This document shows, in pieces, positions 23,012-32,690 of a DNA stretch of 64,000 nucleotides; positions within the stretch are counted from its first letter, which is position 1, and the number at the start of each line of letters is the position of its first letter. Under the pieces are notes generated by a model that saw nothing but the letters and a program-made list of their open reading frames with translations, was not told where the DNA came from and ran no database searches. The stretch lies in NCBI RefSeq assembly GCF_029873635.1, contig NC_080422.1, positions 17,452,049 to 17,516,048 on the forward strand. Direction: 5' to 3'. Made by a program: the position numbers and the translations under genes. The stretch is from Malania oleifera. Its lineage: Eukaryota; Streptophyta; Magnoliopsida; Santalales; Ximeniaceae.

Positions 23012-23368
23012 GAGCCCTTGACCGAGTCAAACTCATCAATGAAGCGGCACCTTCGTCGATGAACCAGCCGCTCAGCTCGAGGAAGAAGCCCTACCTTCGT
23101 CAACAAACCCTATTCGGATATTTTCTTTAGTTCACTCGGTATCTCTTTGTTGACAACTCTATGAATTTCGGGGACGAAGAGTTGAAGGGACTTCATTGAC
23201 GAGCATACTGCCCTCATCGACGTACCCTGCTGTTATTCCCTTTTTACCCCTTTCTTATTTATTTTCCTTATTTACGGGTTCAAGTCTCTACAAATAAGTA
23301 TTAGTGACCATTTGCTATTATTAGTGAAGGTTTGAAACCATTACTAAAGGCCTTGTTTTTTGTAGTGT

Positions 23369-24200
23369 ATATCACCATCACTGTTCCCGGAGTCTCTTTC
23401 TTCTACTACATTCGCCATGCTTGATGAACATTCTTTATTTTCAGCATTCCTTTTCTTCCTCTCTCCAGACAATCCAATTTGATGTGCTCCTTTTTTCCGC
23501 ACTTAGAAACACCGTACATCCTTCCTTTTCCTGGAATTAGACTTAGCTTGGTTGTTACTCGCTCCACCCCAGAAGTTGCTTCTCCCAAAATTCTGATTCC
23601 CTTTCACCATAAGCCCTTTACCTTTAGAATTCTCACTGCCGATCTTCTTCCACTTATAGAAACTTAACAGGGCACTCATGATATGCTCCAACCCCAGAGT
23701 TTCTTTCCTTCATGTCAAAGTCGTAATCAGATTCTTATATGTAGGAGATATAGGTAAGGAATTCAGCATCATCAATGCCTTGTCTTTGTCTTCAAACTTC
23801 ACATAAACCTGCTTTAGATTGTGATGATATGATTGAGTATGTTGATGTGTTTATCAATTCGGATGCAAACCCTCTGCCATTTTAAGCCCATATAATTTTT
23901 GCTTATGACTCGGACATGTACTAGCTTTCCACCTTCAGCTAAACTATCGCTGGTGATTCGTCATCCATGAAGTGATACATCATCAGCCAGACAAAGCATA
24001 ATAATAGTCACAACCTTCACTTCTAACTCCTTCCAACTCATGTCGTCCATGTCTTCCGGCTGTTTTCCGTATAGTGCCTTTACCATACCTTGCTGCACAA
24101 ACAAGAGTCATTAATCCTCCTCTACCCAAGTCTGAAATTTACCATTCCATCAAACTTAACAACATCAAACTTTGCAGAAGAAATCCCAGCCATTATAACC
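23369..24200 (-). pseudogene. Copia gag (Tork-like), degraded
   Basis: The minus strand starts MAGISSAKFDVVKFDG near 24,193, the usual opening of a Copia gag. It continues through a broken UBN2-like capsid domain (visible: LMMYHFMDDESPAIVWLK) to a basic segment and a CCHC zinc knuckle. In the last part, GNQNFGRSNFWGG and RKRKDVRCF come from one frame and KCGKKEHIKLDC from another, so the C-x2-C-x4-H-x4-C knuckle spans a frameshift. Stops occur throughout. The gag-protease linker is cut at 23,368 by the CACTA transposon and resumes at 16,706. Confidence 0.85.
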
Positions 24201-24205
24201 AATAG

Positions 24206-24218
24206 GTCTTATACCAAT
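24206..24218 (-). other. Copia primer-binding site (initiator tRNA-Met type, mutated)
   Basis: Minus strand TTGGTATAAGACC, next to the 5' LTR. It resembles the common Copia PBS TGGTATCAGAGC with substitutions. Confidence 0.75.
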
Positions 24219-24224
24219 TTGTCA

Positions 24225-24778
24225 TGTAAAGTATACACCAATGTGCAATAGAAACACAAATTAAATTAAAACGTGCAATGCAGCAACCAACGATGAATAA
24301 TACGTAAGCAATCAATCAGAAAGAGAATAAAAGAAAGCAAATAATTAATGACACAATAATTTACAAGGTTCGGCAATGTGCCTACGTTTATGGGAGCAAG
24401 CGGCTGATTTTCACTATCGTATCAAACAAGGGTTACAAAATAATGTTTACGTGGTAACCATATGCGTACAGAAGGCTAACAAATTATCTAAAGTACTCTT
24501 GTAGTAGTCCCTGGAGGAAAATCCTCTTAAATCCCCAATCTATCGATCTTCTCAATTCAAATCCCATAAAAACAGTACCGCCGACGACTTAATGGCGAGG
24601 ATGAAGGATGTAGACTAAAAATGAAACCTTCGACGACTATCTTCCTAGAGCAAACCATCAACCAAACCATCGACCCACCTATTGATGGTTCTTTCCTGCA
24701 ACTCAGTTTCCTTGTTCTTGCTTCACCTTGCATTCCCTAAGCATATCTTCAACTCAATATGAGTAACATACTCCAACA
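24225..24778 (-). repeat. 5' LTR of the fragmented Copia element
   Basis: 554 bp. On the minus strand it begins TGTTGGAG and ends TTTACA, six bases before the PBS. It contains the AAGGTTCGGC...GCCTACG motif common in Copia LTRs. The 3' partner would lie beyond the RNase H and is not in the window. Confidence 0.82.
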
Positions 24779-25893
24779 CACCTACTATATTGAATTTTTT
24801 CAAATAGCATGATCATAATTTTTCATTTTTGAAATTATAAAGAAGTTTTTAATCATAATAAAATAGCTATATATTTCATTTGTTATAGACTCATGATCAT
24901 CACAAACCCTGGTATGGCAACAAGGCAGAATGTCACGAACTAAGCTTGTTCAGGGCATTATGCTTGCCTGTGACCACTTGCCTCGTGAGTTTGAGATGAG
25001 TTTCCATAATGTAAATACTAGTGTAGGATTATTTTCCAGTATTTATTTCATTGTATGTCAAATAAGGCAGTATGACTTCTCGATCGCTTTGATGTTTCCT
25101 AACGTCAGAGTGAGAATAGCCTAGAAAACTCTTTAGGAGAGGGTGAGTGTTCATTTGTCATTGTAAAACTCACTAACTTTTGTCAATGTATTTAGCCTGC
25201 TTGCCTCACTCGCTAAACACACATTGTCAACGGAGGTGTTGTTAATGAATTGCATAAATTCAATGTTTACAGCTTGCTTGCCACTGCTTTCATGAATATT
25301 TACTGAGTTACTCTTTCCGCTGTCATTTGATTGAATGCTAATGAAAGTGTTTTTGGATGAATGTTGGTAAATAATAGGCTTACTAGTTAAACAAAAGTAA
25401 TTTAACTAGCGTCGTATGACCCTTTCACAACAGTGTGAAAATAATCGAACCGTGACACAGAGCAAAGCACATGGAACCACGAGTCTTTGTCCTCCTCTAT
25501 TTTGTCAAATTGACTCATAATGTTAAAAAAATTATTGGATATATTAGGTGTATACATCAAATTTATTATAATTTTGTCAAGCATATCTATATATCTAAAG
25601 TATCAAATAATTTCTCTGTAATGTCATGGGTCATGAGCTTCATTCCTAATAAAATCACTAAATCACTTTATAATTACCTCACAAGGAATAGTTTTTAAAT
25701 CACAACTGAGATTTCTTTAATCTCTATTCGAAAAAAATAACGTATAGCATAGTTTTTTAAAACCGCTCTAATTTTAAAAGACATGCAAGTACTCAGTCCA
25801 CGCTTAAGTTTTGTTTATATGTGAGAGACGCACTATAGCAACTTGATCGTCCTTCAATAGCTAGTGAGGAGAAGAACCAAAACCATACACAGA
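24779..25893. other. Intergenic region upstream of the dioxygenase gene
   Basis: AT-rich and without a supported gene. Around 24,955-25,290 a CTTGCC-containing motif recurs (GCTTGCCTGTGACCACTTGCC, GCTTGCCTCACTC, GCTTGCTTGCCACTG, at irregular spacing), probably an old repeat. A weak TATA-like TTTATAT lies at 25,814-25,820, about 75 bp before the start codon. Nothing else was recognised. Confidence 0.55.
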
Positions 25894-27519
25894 ATGGGTT
25901 CCGATGAGCCAGCAATCCAACCTAAACTCAAGATTCCAGCCATTGACTTCTCCCCTGAAAACATGAAGCCCGGCACAAGCGGTTGGGCGGCGACGCGCGG
26001 CGACGTTCGGCGGGCACTGGAGGAGTACGGATGCTTTAAAGCTCAGTTTCCCAGCGTCACTCCCGATGTTGACAAAGCAGTGTTTGGGTCACTGGAAGAA
26101 CTCTTCCATCTGCCCAGAGAAACCAAAATCCGAAACACAAATGAGAAGCCCTTATATGGCTACCTCGGCGATCAACCTCCCCTTCCTTCCATCCATGAAA
26201 GCATGGGCATCGAAAACGCTCACAACCTCCATGAAACTGAAACCTTCACAAAACTCATGTGGCCCTCCGGCAACGATCGCTTTCGGTAATATCCCTCTTT
26301 GTATTTTGAATTATTTATATGAAATAGAAAATCAGAAGTGAAAAAAATACAACCAATTTATATGATTCGGCATCGGCAGTATGCCTACATGCATGAAATC
26401 CTAAGCAATTTTCACTCTCATATAATTATATTATGTTCTGACTCAAATATATTGCAACGTCCGAGACGAAATCCGCACCTGGATCACAACTTTTAGACTT
26501 GGTTTATATAAACAAAGAGGTTTCAGACGAAAGGCAAAGGGGCCTGCAGAGTTTAAGTGGATAAACTTCTGAATATGAGTCTAGTTCAACATAGAATGTT
26601 CTCATGCATTTGTTCTTCTGATGGTTTTAGGGATGCTATGCATTCATATGCAAAGCTGGTGATAGAGTTGGATCATGTAGTGAAGAGGATGTTGTTTGAG
26701 AGCTATGGCGTTGGGTGGTATTTTGAGGAACATGTTGGTTCCACATCTTACCTTCTTCGGTTCGCAAAGTACAGATCCCCGGGAGCTGACGAGTGTAACA
26801 TTGGTGCCCATTGTCACACCGACAAAGGCATCATTACCATTGTTCGTTCAAATCCACTCAATGGTCTGGAGATTAAAACCAAAGATGGGGACTGGATTGC
26901 TTTTGACCCCTCTCACCCTCCAACCTTCATCATCTTTGCTGGTGACGCACTTTCGGTGGGTAAACTAATTAGTGTATTTTTTTTTTTTTAAATCATGGTA
27001 TTTGACGCTCTTTGAATACTCTAGTATTTTATGGAAATAATGTCCATCTTTCTATATCTCACCACTTAAATACTAAGGTATTATCTTAAATAAAAAGTAG
27101 TTATCCTCAACACTCAAAGTATGTTATTTTAATAAGAGTCTTGAATTTAAAATTGTATTTTTATTTTGTAAAAACATATATATATATTGCATGCTTTGTT
27201 GACATGAAAATATGAAAATGATGAATGGGCTAATGAATTAATTAATTGGTTTGGGTTGGCTTAGGCGTGGAGCAATGACAGGATACATTCGCCTCAGCAT
27301 CAGGTTGTGATAAGCAAGAACGAAACAAGATACACTATAGGGTTGTTTTCGCTTCACGAGGGGATTCTGGAAGTACCGAAAGAGCTAGTGGATGAAGAAC
27401 ATCCGTTGAAGTTCAAGCCTTTTATGAATTTTGAATTACTCAAATTCTTTATCTCCGATCAAGATGTCAACCGGAAATCGGGATCTTGTGCCAAAGCCTA
27501 CTGCGGCATTGAGACATGA
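25894..27519 (+). CDS. AOP-like 2-oxoglutarate/Fe(II)-dependent dioxygenase, 3 exons
   Basis: Exons 25,894-26,285, 26,631-26,955 and 27,265-27,519 join in frame to 323 codons with GT-AG introns. The protein opens MGSDEPAIQPKLKIPAIDFS, has the N-terminal non-haem dioxygenase domain (REALEEYGCF-like RRALEEYGCF, then SLEELFHLP) and a 2OG-Fe(II) oxygenase domain in exons 2-3. Ligands visible: His193 and Asp195 of HTD, His251 in SPQHQVV, and Arg261 in RYT for 2-oxoglutarate (the family usually has RxS). Overall layout matches plant AOP1-like enzymes of 310-320 residues, a family that includes glucosinolate side-chain enzymes, but most members have unknown substrates. Expected to be cytosolic and to use 2-oxoglutarate, O2 and ascorbate. 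ATG 25,894 is preferred because the in-frame upstream codon at 25,864 is GTG. All domains and splice sites look intact. Confidence 0.9.
26286..26630 (+). other. Intron 1 with a Copia LTR-like relic
   Basis: GTAATA...TTTTAG. Positions 26,355-26,430 (ATTCGGCATC...GTATGCCTACATG...AATTTTCACTCTC) align by eye with part of the Copia LTR at 24,362-24,425 (GTTCGGCAATGTGCCTACG...GATTTTCACTATC), suggesting an old Copia relic in the intron. Confidence 0.6.
26956..27264 (+). other. Intron 2
   Basis: GTGGGT...GCTTAG, phase 0. Choosing GT at 26,956 keeps the ALS-AWSN reading expected for the family (usually LYAWSN). AT-rich, with a T10 run near its start. Confidence 0.8.
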
Positions 27520-27663
27520 CCTAGCTACATGCATCATGCGTGCCTAGTAATAATATATTCATTATGTAAAACATACGTTCTAATTTTGTGTTAATTATGT
27601 TCTGCAACTGAGCTGGATGCTACTGTTTTGTTGAGTATGCTTTTTAAATTGGGGTGTTTCGTT

Positions 27664-27765
27664 TGTGTCTGCGTGTGTGTGTGTGTGCGTGTGTGTGTGG
27701 CGCGGGGGGGGGGGGGGGGGGGGGGGGGGCGGGGTGGCGTGGGGGTGTGGTGGGAGGGGTGGTGA
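27664..27765 (+). repeat. GT microsatellite followed by a 26-nt G tract
   Basis: GT repeats at about 27,672-27,699 lead into CGC and then G26 (27,704-27,729), then more G-rich sequence to about 27,765. The run can form a G-quadruplex and also marks a place where sequencing or assembly may be unreliable. Confidence 0.92.
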
Positions 27766-27769
27766 CTTC

Positions 27770-27962
27770 TCTTTATGGACGTTACCTAAGCTAGCTGCTG
27801 GACGTTTGTGCTTTAGTAATTTGTGTATGCATAGTTTGGGAATAACACTACCACAAAATAATAATTGTGCTCTATTTCATATATCTTTATTTATTTATAC
27901 GTTGTTCATTTGTGTATTAACTTATAATTCAAGTTGAACACACACACACACACACTCACACA
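27770..27962. other. Sequence 3' of the dioxygenase gene
   Basis: AT-rich with a CA microsatellite at 27,938-27,953 and no supported gene. With 27,520-27,663 this is the likely 3' flank of the dioxygenase gene; no convincing terminator structure was found. Confidence 0.5.
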
Positions 27963-28230
27963 TAGATCGCAACGTCCCGGAGAAGATTCCAAAATGACCA
28001 AGAATAATATATTTTAAGTTGGATGGAGTTGCCACTAACCTGTTATTGACCTTTGTGCGGTTAACTTACCTAATTACTACTTGTTAATTAGTTTCTAAAC
28101 TAATCATAGGTTAAGAAACCAGCAGTGTCAGTCTACTTTTACTAGAGTTGGGATTGGAGTTCAATTATGCGAGGGGATAGCACCCCTTCCACACCCATTA
28201 TACAAATAGTGCATAATTAATTATTAATTA
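27963..28230 (-). mobile_element. Ogre/Tat-like LTR fragment
   Basis: Plus-strand sequence CGCAACGTCC, then GGAGTTGCCACTAA, TGCGGTTAA, AGAGTT, GGAGTTCAATTATGCGAGG and AGCACCCC follows, in the same order, the complement of the 3' part of the LTRs at 43,800-44,043 and 54,836-55,078. The rest of the LTR is not recognisable. Confidence 0.7.
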
Positions 28231-28445
28231 TGTCTAAATTTAATCTAATGATCTTTCATTACCTCATTTAAAATAAATAAAATAAATAAATATAAAAATG
28301 AAAAAAAAAAAAAAAGTTCGATTTAGGAATGTTTTATAAGACCACCAAAGGTGGAGATCTTATTAGATAAAACCCCCTTAAAACTAATATAGGTAAGGTC
28401 AGAAATACGTCTTTACCCTTTGTTAAATCATCGAGATACACACGT

Positions 28446-28488
<43 letters not shown>

Positions 28489-28941
28489 GATAAAATAAAA
28501 TCATCAAATTTGAGCAAAAAGACTCATTTAAAATATTTCAAGATTTTTCCAAAATTTAATAATTTTTTTTTTTTGAAAATTTTCCGACACTTTTCAACAT
28601 TTCTTTTTGGATTTTTAAAGAATTTCTCTCATTTTTTGGTCTTTTCCCATTTCTTTTTAATCTGAGTCAAAATAACTCAAAAGTTTTTAATTTGTTTTTT
28701 ATTTTTAAAAATCTTTTTATGATTTTGTCATATTTTAAAATTTTAAAATCAATTTAAAAATAAAATAAAAAAACTAGCGGTTCAAAAATCAGTCCAGTTC
28801 AACTGGCCTAAACCGAGATTAACCTGGTTCGGATTAATGAGCCACATGTGCGCCGCTAGTGGAGACAAATGACTCTAATTTTTTTATTTACTTATTTTTG
28901 AATTTACTCTAGGAGGGTGGCATCAGCAAGAAGTCACCTGC

Positions 28942-29010
28942 CACGTGGTAGCTTATCTTAATTTCATTTTTTTCTTTAATTTGCAATAGGATGACATTAG
29001 CATGACGTCA
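28942..29010. promoter_or_regulatory. G-box and TGACGTCA palindromes
   Basis: CCACGTGG at 28,941-28,948 (a palindromic G-box) and TGACGTCA at 29,003-29,010, 62 bp apart centre to centre. They sit in two similar blocks, each containing GACATYAGCA/GGCATCAGCA and ending near GTGGCA. Both are bZIP-type binding sequences. They lie 190-260 bp before a CT-rich leader-like tract, so they may be U3 elements of an LTR. Confidence 0.45.
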
Positions 29011-29194
29011 TCAACAAGTGGCAACATCCAATTGGCTATGAAAATTTGACATAGATTGCGGATTTGGCAGCAATCCGGCCGTCCGAGGAAAGTACAGATT
29101 GGATGGACAGGATTGTGCCACATGACACCGTAAACACTTTTTTTTCTCTCCCACTCTCTCACTCATCTTTCTCCCATTTCATTTCTCTATCTTC

Positions 29195-29199
29195 TTTCT

Positions 29200-29235
<36 letters not shown>

Positions 29236-29283
29236 GCTTTTTCTTCTTTTCGCACAAATTCGTCCCTCTCTCTCTCTCTCTCT

Positions 29284-29320
<37 letters not shown>

Positions 29321-29467
29321 TCTCTCTGGATTCCTCTCAGTTTCTTTGTTCTCTCTCTCTTTCTCTCTCTCTCTATATATATATATATATCTCTCTCTCT
29401 CTCTCTCTCTCTATTTCTCTGATCATCGTGTGCTCTTCACTTACTTTTTATTTTTTTTCTCTCCCAC

Positions 29468-29500
<33 letters not shown>

Positions 29501-29565
29501 GATCATTTGTTCTTCACTATCTATCTCTCTCTTTCTATTTAAATCTCACTCCATTTTTTTCTTTT
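29195..29565. repeat. CT microsatellite cluster
   Basis: Several long CT runs with a TA run at 29,374-29,391. It explains the long Ser/Leu frame on the plus strand, which is not a gene. Confidence 0.95.
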
Positions 29566-29837
29566 TATTTTTGTAGACCTAAACTAAGAAGGGAAATGTG
29601 AGCAAGGGACTTTGAGTTCCTTTGCTTCCAGATTCAAAATCGGATCAAGTACTCCTTTTATAAGATTCTCCGTTCCCTTGTCTTTTTTCTTTTATTTATT
29701 TATTTATTATCTTTTCACTTAGATTTTCTTAGGGGAATTTCTCAAGTTTTCTTGTGAGCCAAACAAGGCTAACCCAAGTTAAGCTAACTTAGGTTGGGCT
29801 TAGAAGAGTTGAGCTTAATTAGGCTCTAGATAGCTTA

Positions 29838-30404
29838 TACTACAAAAAATGTCCTTTTTAGTGACAAAAGTATTAGTGACGAACTAAACATCATCACTAA
29901 TAATGCGCCATTAGTGACAAAATCAAAATTCGTAAGTTATACTTCATCACTAAACGTATGTTTTCTTGCTCTAATAATGACACGAATATATTAGTAACGA
30001 TTTTTTAGCTATTAGTGACGATTTTTAAAACCGTCACTAAAAGCTTCCCCAAATACCGCCATTCTTCCCCTCCCCTAAATATCGCACATCCCAAATCCTT
30101 ATTATCTATTTCGTGCTCCCATCCCACATCTCGTCTTCCTAGTGCGTGTGATTCATCGGAGAGCCACCCACTAGGGCTGCTTGATGTTGCCAGCTAGCTA
30201 TTTCCCACCTACTATAGCCATGCACAGTTGGTTGCTCTCTGCCACTGCCACAACCATTTTTCTCTTGCTGCATCCCCAATGCGCTGCTTGCCGCCTACCG
30301 CATCCCTTTCTCCTTTTTTTTTTTTTTTTTTTTCTGCAAGTCAAATAAGTGTTTGAGGGGGCACAGAGCTTAAAGCTCCATGCCAAGCTATTCAATTTGG
30401 ATTT
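29838..30404 (+). mobile_element. Truncated CACTA transposon end
   Basis: Starts TACTACAAAAAATG (CACTACAAA with the first base changed), followed by TTAGTGAC-type subterminal repeats in both orientations to about 30,040, ending AAAACCGTCACTAAAAG, just as in the element at 16,707. Beyond that the sequence is C/T-rich and non-coding. No right terminus was found. The right boundary is approximate. Confidence 0.7.
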
Positions 30405-30726
30405 CACATAGGTAAAAATCCAATTTATCTTTGCTTTTTCTTTCCACTCCTTTCTTTATTTTGTTGATTTCTCTTGGTTTCTCACACTTTCCTGTGAGCC
30501 AAATAGGGTTTCGAGTGAGGTAGCTTAACCTAGGTTAGGTTAGGTTAACCTGTTAATCTAGCTAGGTTATATTTCACAAAGTTCTTATATTTTCTTGTAG
30601 AATTTGGACTAAATTCTATGGTGGCTTCGAATGAAAGTGATATTTGTTGTAATTCTTCTAAGTAGATCCCGAATTTTGCATCAATAGGTATTCCCAACTC
30701 CATGACACATGTGAGCCACAATTCTG
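30405..30726. other. Unassigned sequence before the SIRE-like solo LTR
   Basis: Includes the diverged copy of the 29,740 segment and a short GGTTAGGTTAGGTTAACC run near 30,530. No gene. Confidence 0.4.
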
Positions 30727-31643
30727 TGTTAATTCAGGTGTAATCCCAAGAGGGGGTGAATTAGTATTTTAAAAATATTTAAGATTATTTACCACTTAAT
30801 CCCTATTTCTATATTTAGCGAATTAATTCTAGGGGTTTGAAATTCATTCAAATTATTATCGCAATAAGTTCTATTTTACCCTATAATTATCAAGTGCGTG
30901 TGGGGTTATTAAAAATACATACATGCAAGATACGTAATGAAATGTGTTGCGCAAATTAAAAGGAGAAAAGGAAGAGAGAAGACAAATGCAGTTTTTACAA
31001 GGTTCAGCCAACCCGGCCTACATCCTCGCCTTGAGCAACCCACTCAAGGATTCCACTAAATCCCTATTCCTTTAATCAGGACGGAGCTTCCTTTATATTC
31101 GCTGCTTACAAGAGACATAACTTCCTCCTCACCTGGTTCACAACCTGAACCATGATTACAATATTGAATTTCAAATCTGCAAAACAACTCAATATTGCTT
31201 CTAACAAAGCTAGTGAGTAAAATGGAAAACCTAACACATATCCATATGATATAACTTGAAGCTCAGTATGTATGTAGCGATGTAATCGTTATATGAATGA
31301 TATGCTTCAAAAAATTTCCCTTTGATCAAATCTCCTAAATTAATTATATAAGTAAATGCTTTGGAGAACTTACGATTTTAGTTCAACTTTCTAGAAGCAA
31401 GAATACAGAATGTGATCTTATAAAAAATTGGTCTTGAATATTATGAAGACCTAAGTTTTTGGTATCAAATAATTTGTGAAGTTGAATCTTTAAATAATCT
31501 TTGGTTTAAAATAATATGACTATTCCACTTCAAATATTGAATCCTACGAAATGAGCTCAATACAAATATGTAATTCATTTTTTCTCCAAAAATCTAGATC
31601 AATAAGTTTTATTTCAAATATCCAAAACACAATATGATATTTG

Positions 31644-31650
31644 TATATGA

Positions 31651-31692
<42 letters not shown>
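31644..31692. repeat. TA microsatellite
   Basis: TATGTATATATA-type run inside the SIRE-like LTR. Confidence 0.9.
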
Positions 31693-32212
31693 GATATGTG
31701 TTCCAAAGATCAAAAACCTAATATAATATTTTTGAGAAAATATCCCTCAATAATATATATAGTTATGGGCTATAAGGATATTTAATCCAGTGGTTTTGTA
31801 ATATCCAAAATATTGAGTCTTTAAATGAATACACACTTGAATAAAAAATATTTAACCATTGGAAAAACTTTTCTCAAGTAGTAATCTTTTCAAAACAATC
31901 TATATGTATATAAGTACACTCAAGATCAGTCTCTCAAATAATATTCAATAATAGATTTTGAGATGAAAAACTCTTTAAGAATAAGTAGTAACAAACAGAT
32001 TGATTTACCAAATCTCAATACCAAGTTGTATGCACAACAATAGCAAGAATGCCTTTTGAAGATCAATGTAGTCTTAGCTCAGATTTAACGTATAAGCTTT
32101 GAAATACCAAGCAAGAGTTCAGCAGTGTGTTCAGTGCTCTCTCAAGTTATGCTAAACGTTCAATAAACTCAATCTTATGCCAAAAGTTGAGGCATTTGGG
32201 TTTAGAGGTTGA

Positions 32213-32219
32213 TTTTATA
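32213..32219 (-). promoter_or_regulatory. TATA box of the minus-strand SIRE-like solo LTR
   Basis: Minus strand TATAAAA, about 110 bp downstream of the palindrome array, as in the other SIRE-like LTRs. Confidence 0.6.
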
Positions 32220-32324
32220 TGTAATCTCGGCCTTATGATAAGTCCTGATTGTTGGATCAAATTGATCAAGTGTATAACCCACATATGCTCTCGCTAAAAA
32301 TCAAAATTTTAAACTTCCCGCAGG

Positions 32325-32690
32325 TTCAAACATCTGAGGTCTCAAGTTCAGAGGACTAAAGTTCCTTAAGCTTTGAAAAAACTTAAACTGGACACAGGGT
32401 CAGATGTCTAAAGTTGGGGTTCAGACTTCTGAAGTCGCGGGTTCAGACGACTGAAGTCAAGGTTTAGTGTTCTAATGTGCTTCTTCCTGTTTCTGTGTTC
32501 TCCAATAAATCTTTTAATGACTCAACTTAATCTTTGGTCTTCCAAAGAAATTCTTTAGATGACTAAGCTTAAACTTCAGTCTTCTGAAGTTGAATCTTCA
32601 TACAACTGAGCATAGACTTTAGTCTTCTAAATTGACACTTTAGACTTTTGGGCAATGACTTCAGTCTTCTGAATAGTACAGTTTCTGGTT
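32325..32690. repeat. Array of CAGACTTCTGAAG-type palindromes
   Basis: About nine variants, such as TTCAGACTTCTGAAGTC (about 32,421), TTCAGACGACTGAAGTC (32,442), CTTCAGTCTTCTGAAG (32,575) and GACTTCAGTCTTCTGAA (32,657). It occupies the same place relative to the TATA box as the GTCGAC arrays of the other SIRE-like LTRs. Confidence 0.75.

Larger units (their letters stand above)
21074..23292 (-). mobile_element. Solo LTR (copy C), 2.2 kb, minus strand
   Basis: On the minus strand it begins TGTAGAGACTTGAACCCG and ends GGCGTTACA, with a perfect 5-bp duplication AATAA (21,069-21,073 and 23,293-23,297). It has a TATA box (23,002-23,011), a CT tract just downstream, and the conserved box at 21,458-21,479. 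No PBS, gag or pol is present. It is inserted in the subterminal region of the CACTA transposon. Confidence 0.92.
16707..23368 (+). mobile_element. CACTA (En/Spm-type) DNA transposon, degraded, with nested insertions
   Basis: Ends are CACTACAAAAAAAAGG (16,707) and CCTTGTTTTTTGTAGTG (to 23,368), a typical CACTA terminal inverted repeat. Subterminal TTAGTGACGG-like repeats occur at both ends in both orientations. A transposase-associated domain at 19,482-19,735 supports the class. Removing the hAT MITE (17,375-17,944) and the solo LTR (21,074-23,292) leaves about 3.9 kb with no main TNP2-like transposase, so it is a non-autonomous derivative. It interrupts the Copia gag-protease linker. A clean 3-bp target duplication is not visible. 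Confidence 0.83.
28231..29837. other. Unassigned AT- and CT-rich sequence
   Basis: No supported gene. Contains a TA microsatellite (28,449-28,486), poly-A/T runs, a block with CACGTG and TGACGTCA (28,942-29,010), and a CT cluster (29,195-29,560). The block from 29,740 (TTTCTTGTGAGCCAAACAAGG) is repeated in diverged form at 30,490 (TTTCCTGTGAGCCAAATAGGG), indicating a duplicated or repeat-derived segment. Possibly an unrecognised LTR. Confidence 0.45.

Noticed and set aside
25864..25893. Upstream start for the dioxygenase at 25,864
   Set aside because: That codon is GTG; plant nuclear genes use ATG, and the ATG at 25,894 gives the N-terminus typical of the family.
30525..30550. Telomere-like GGTTAGG repeats
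   Set aside because: Only about three imperfect units; not a plant TTTAGGG array.
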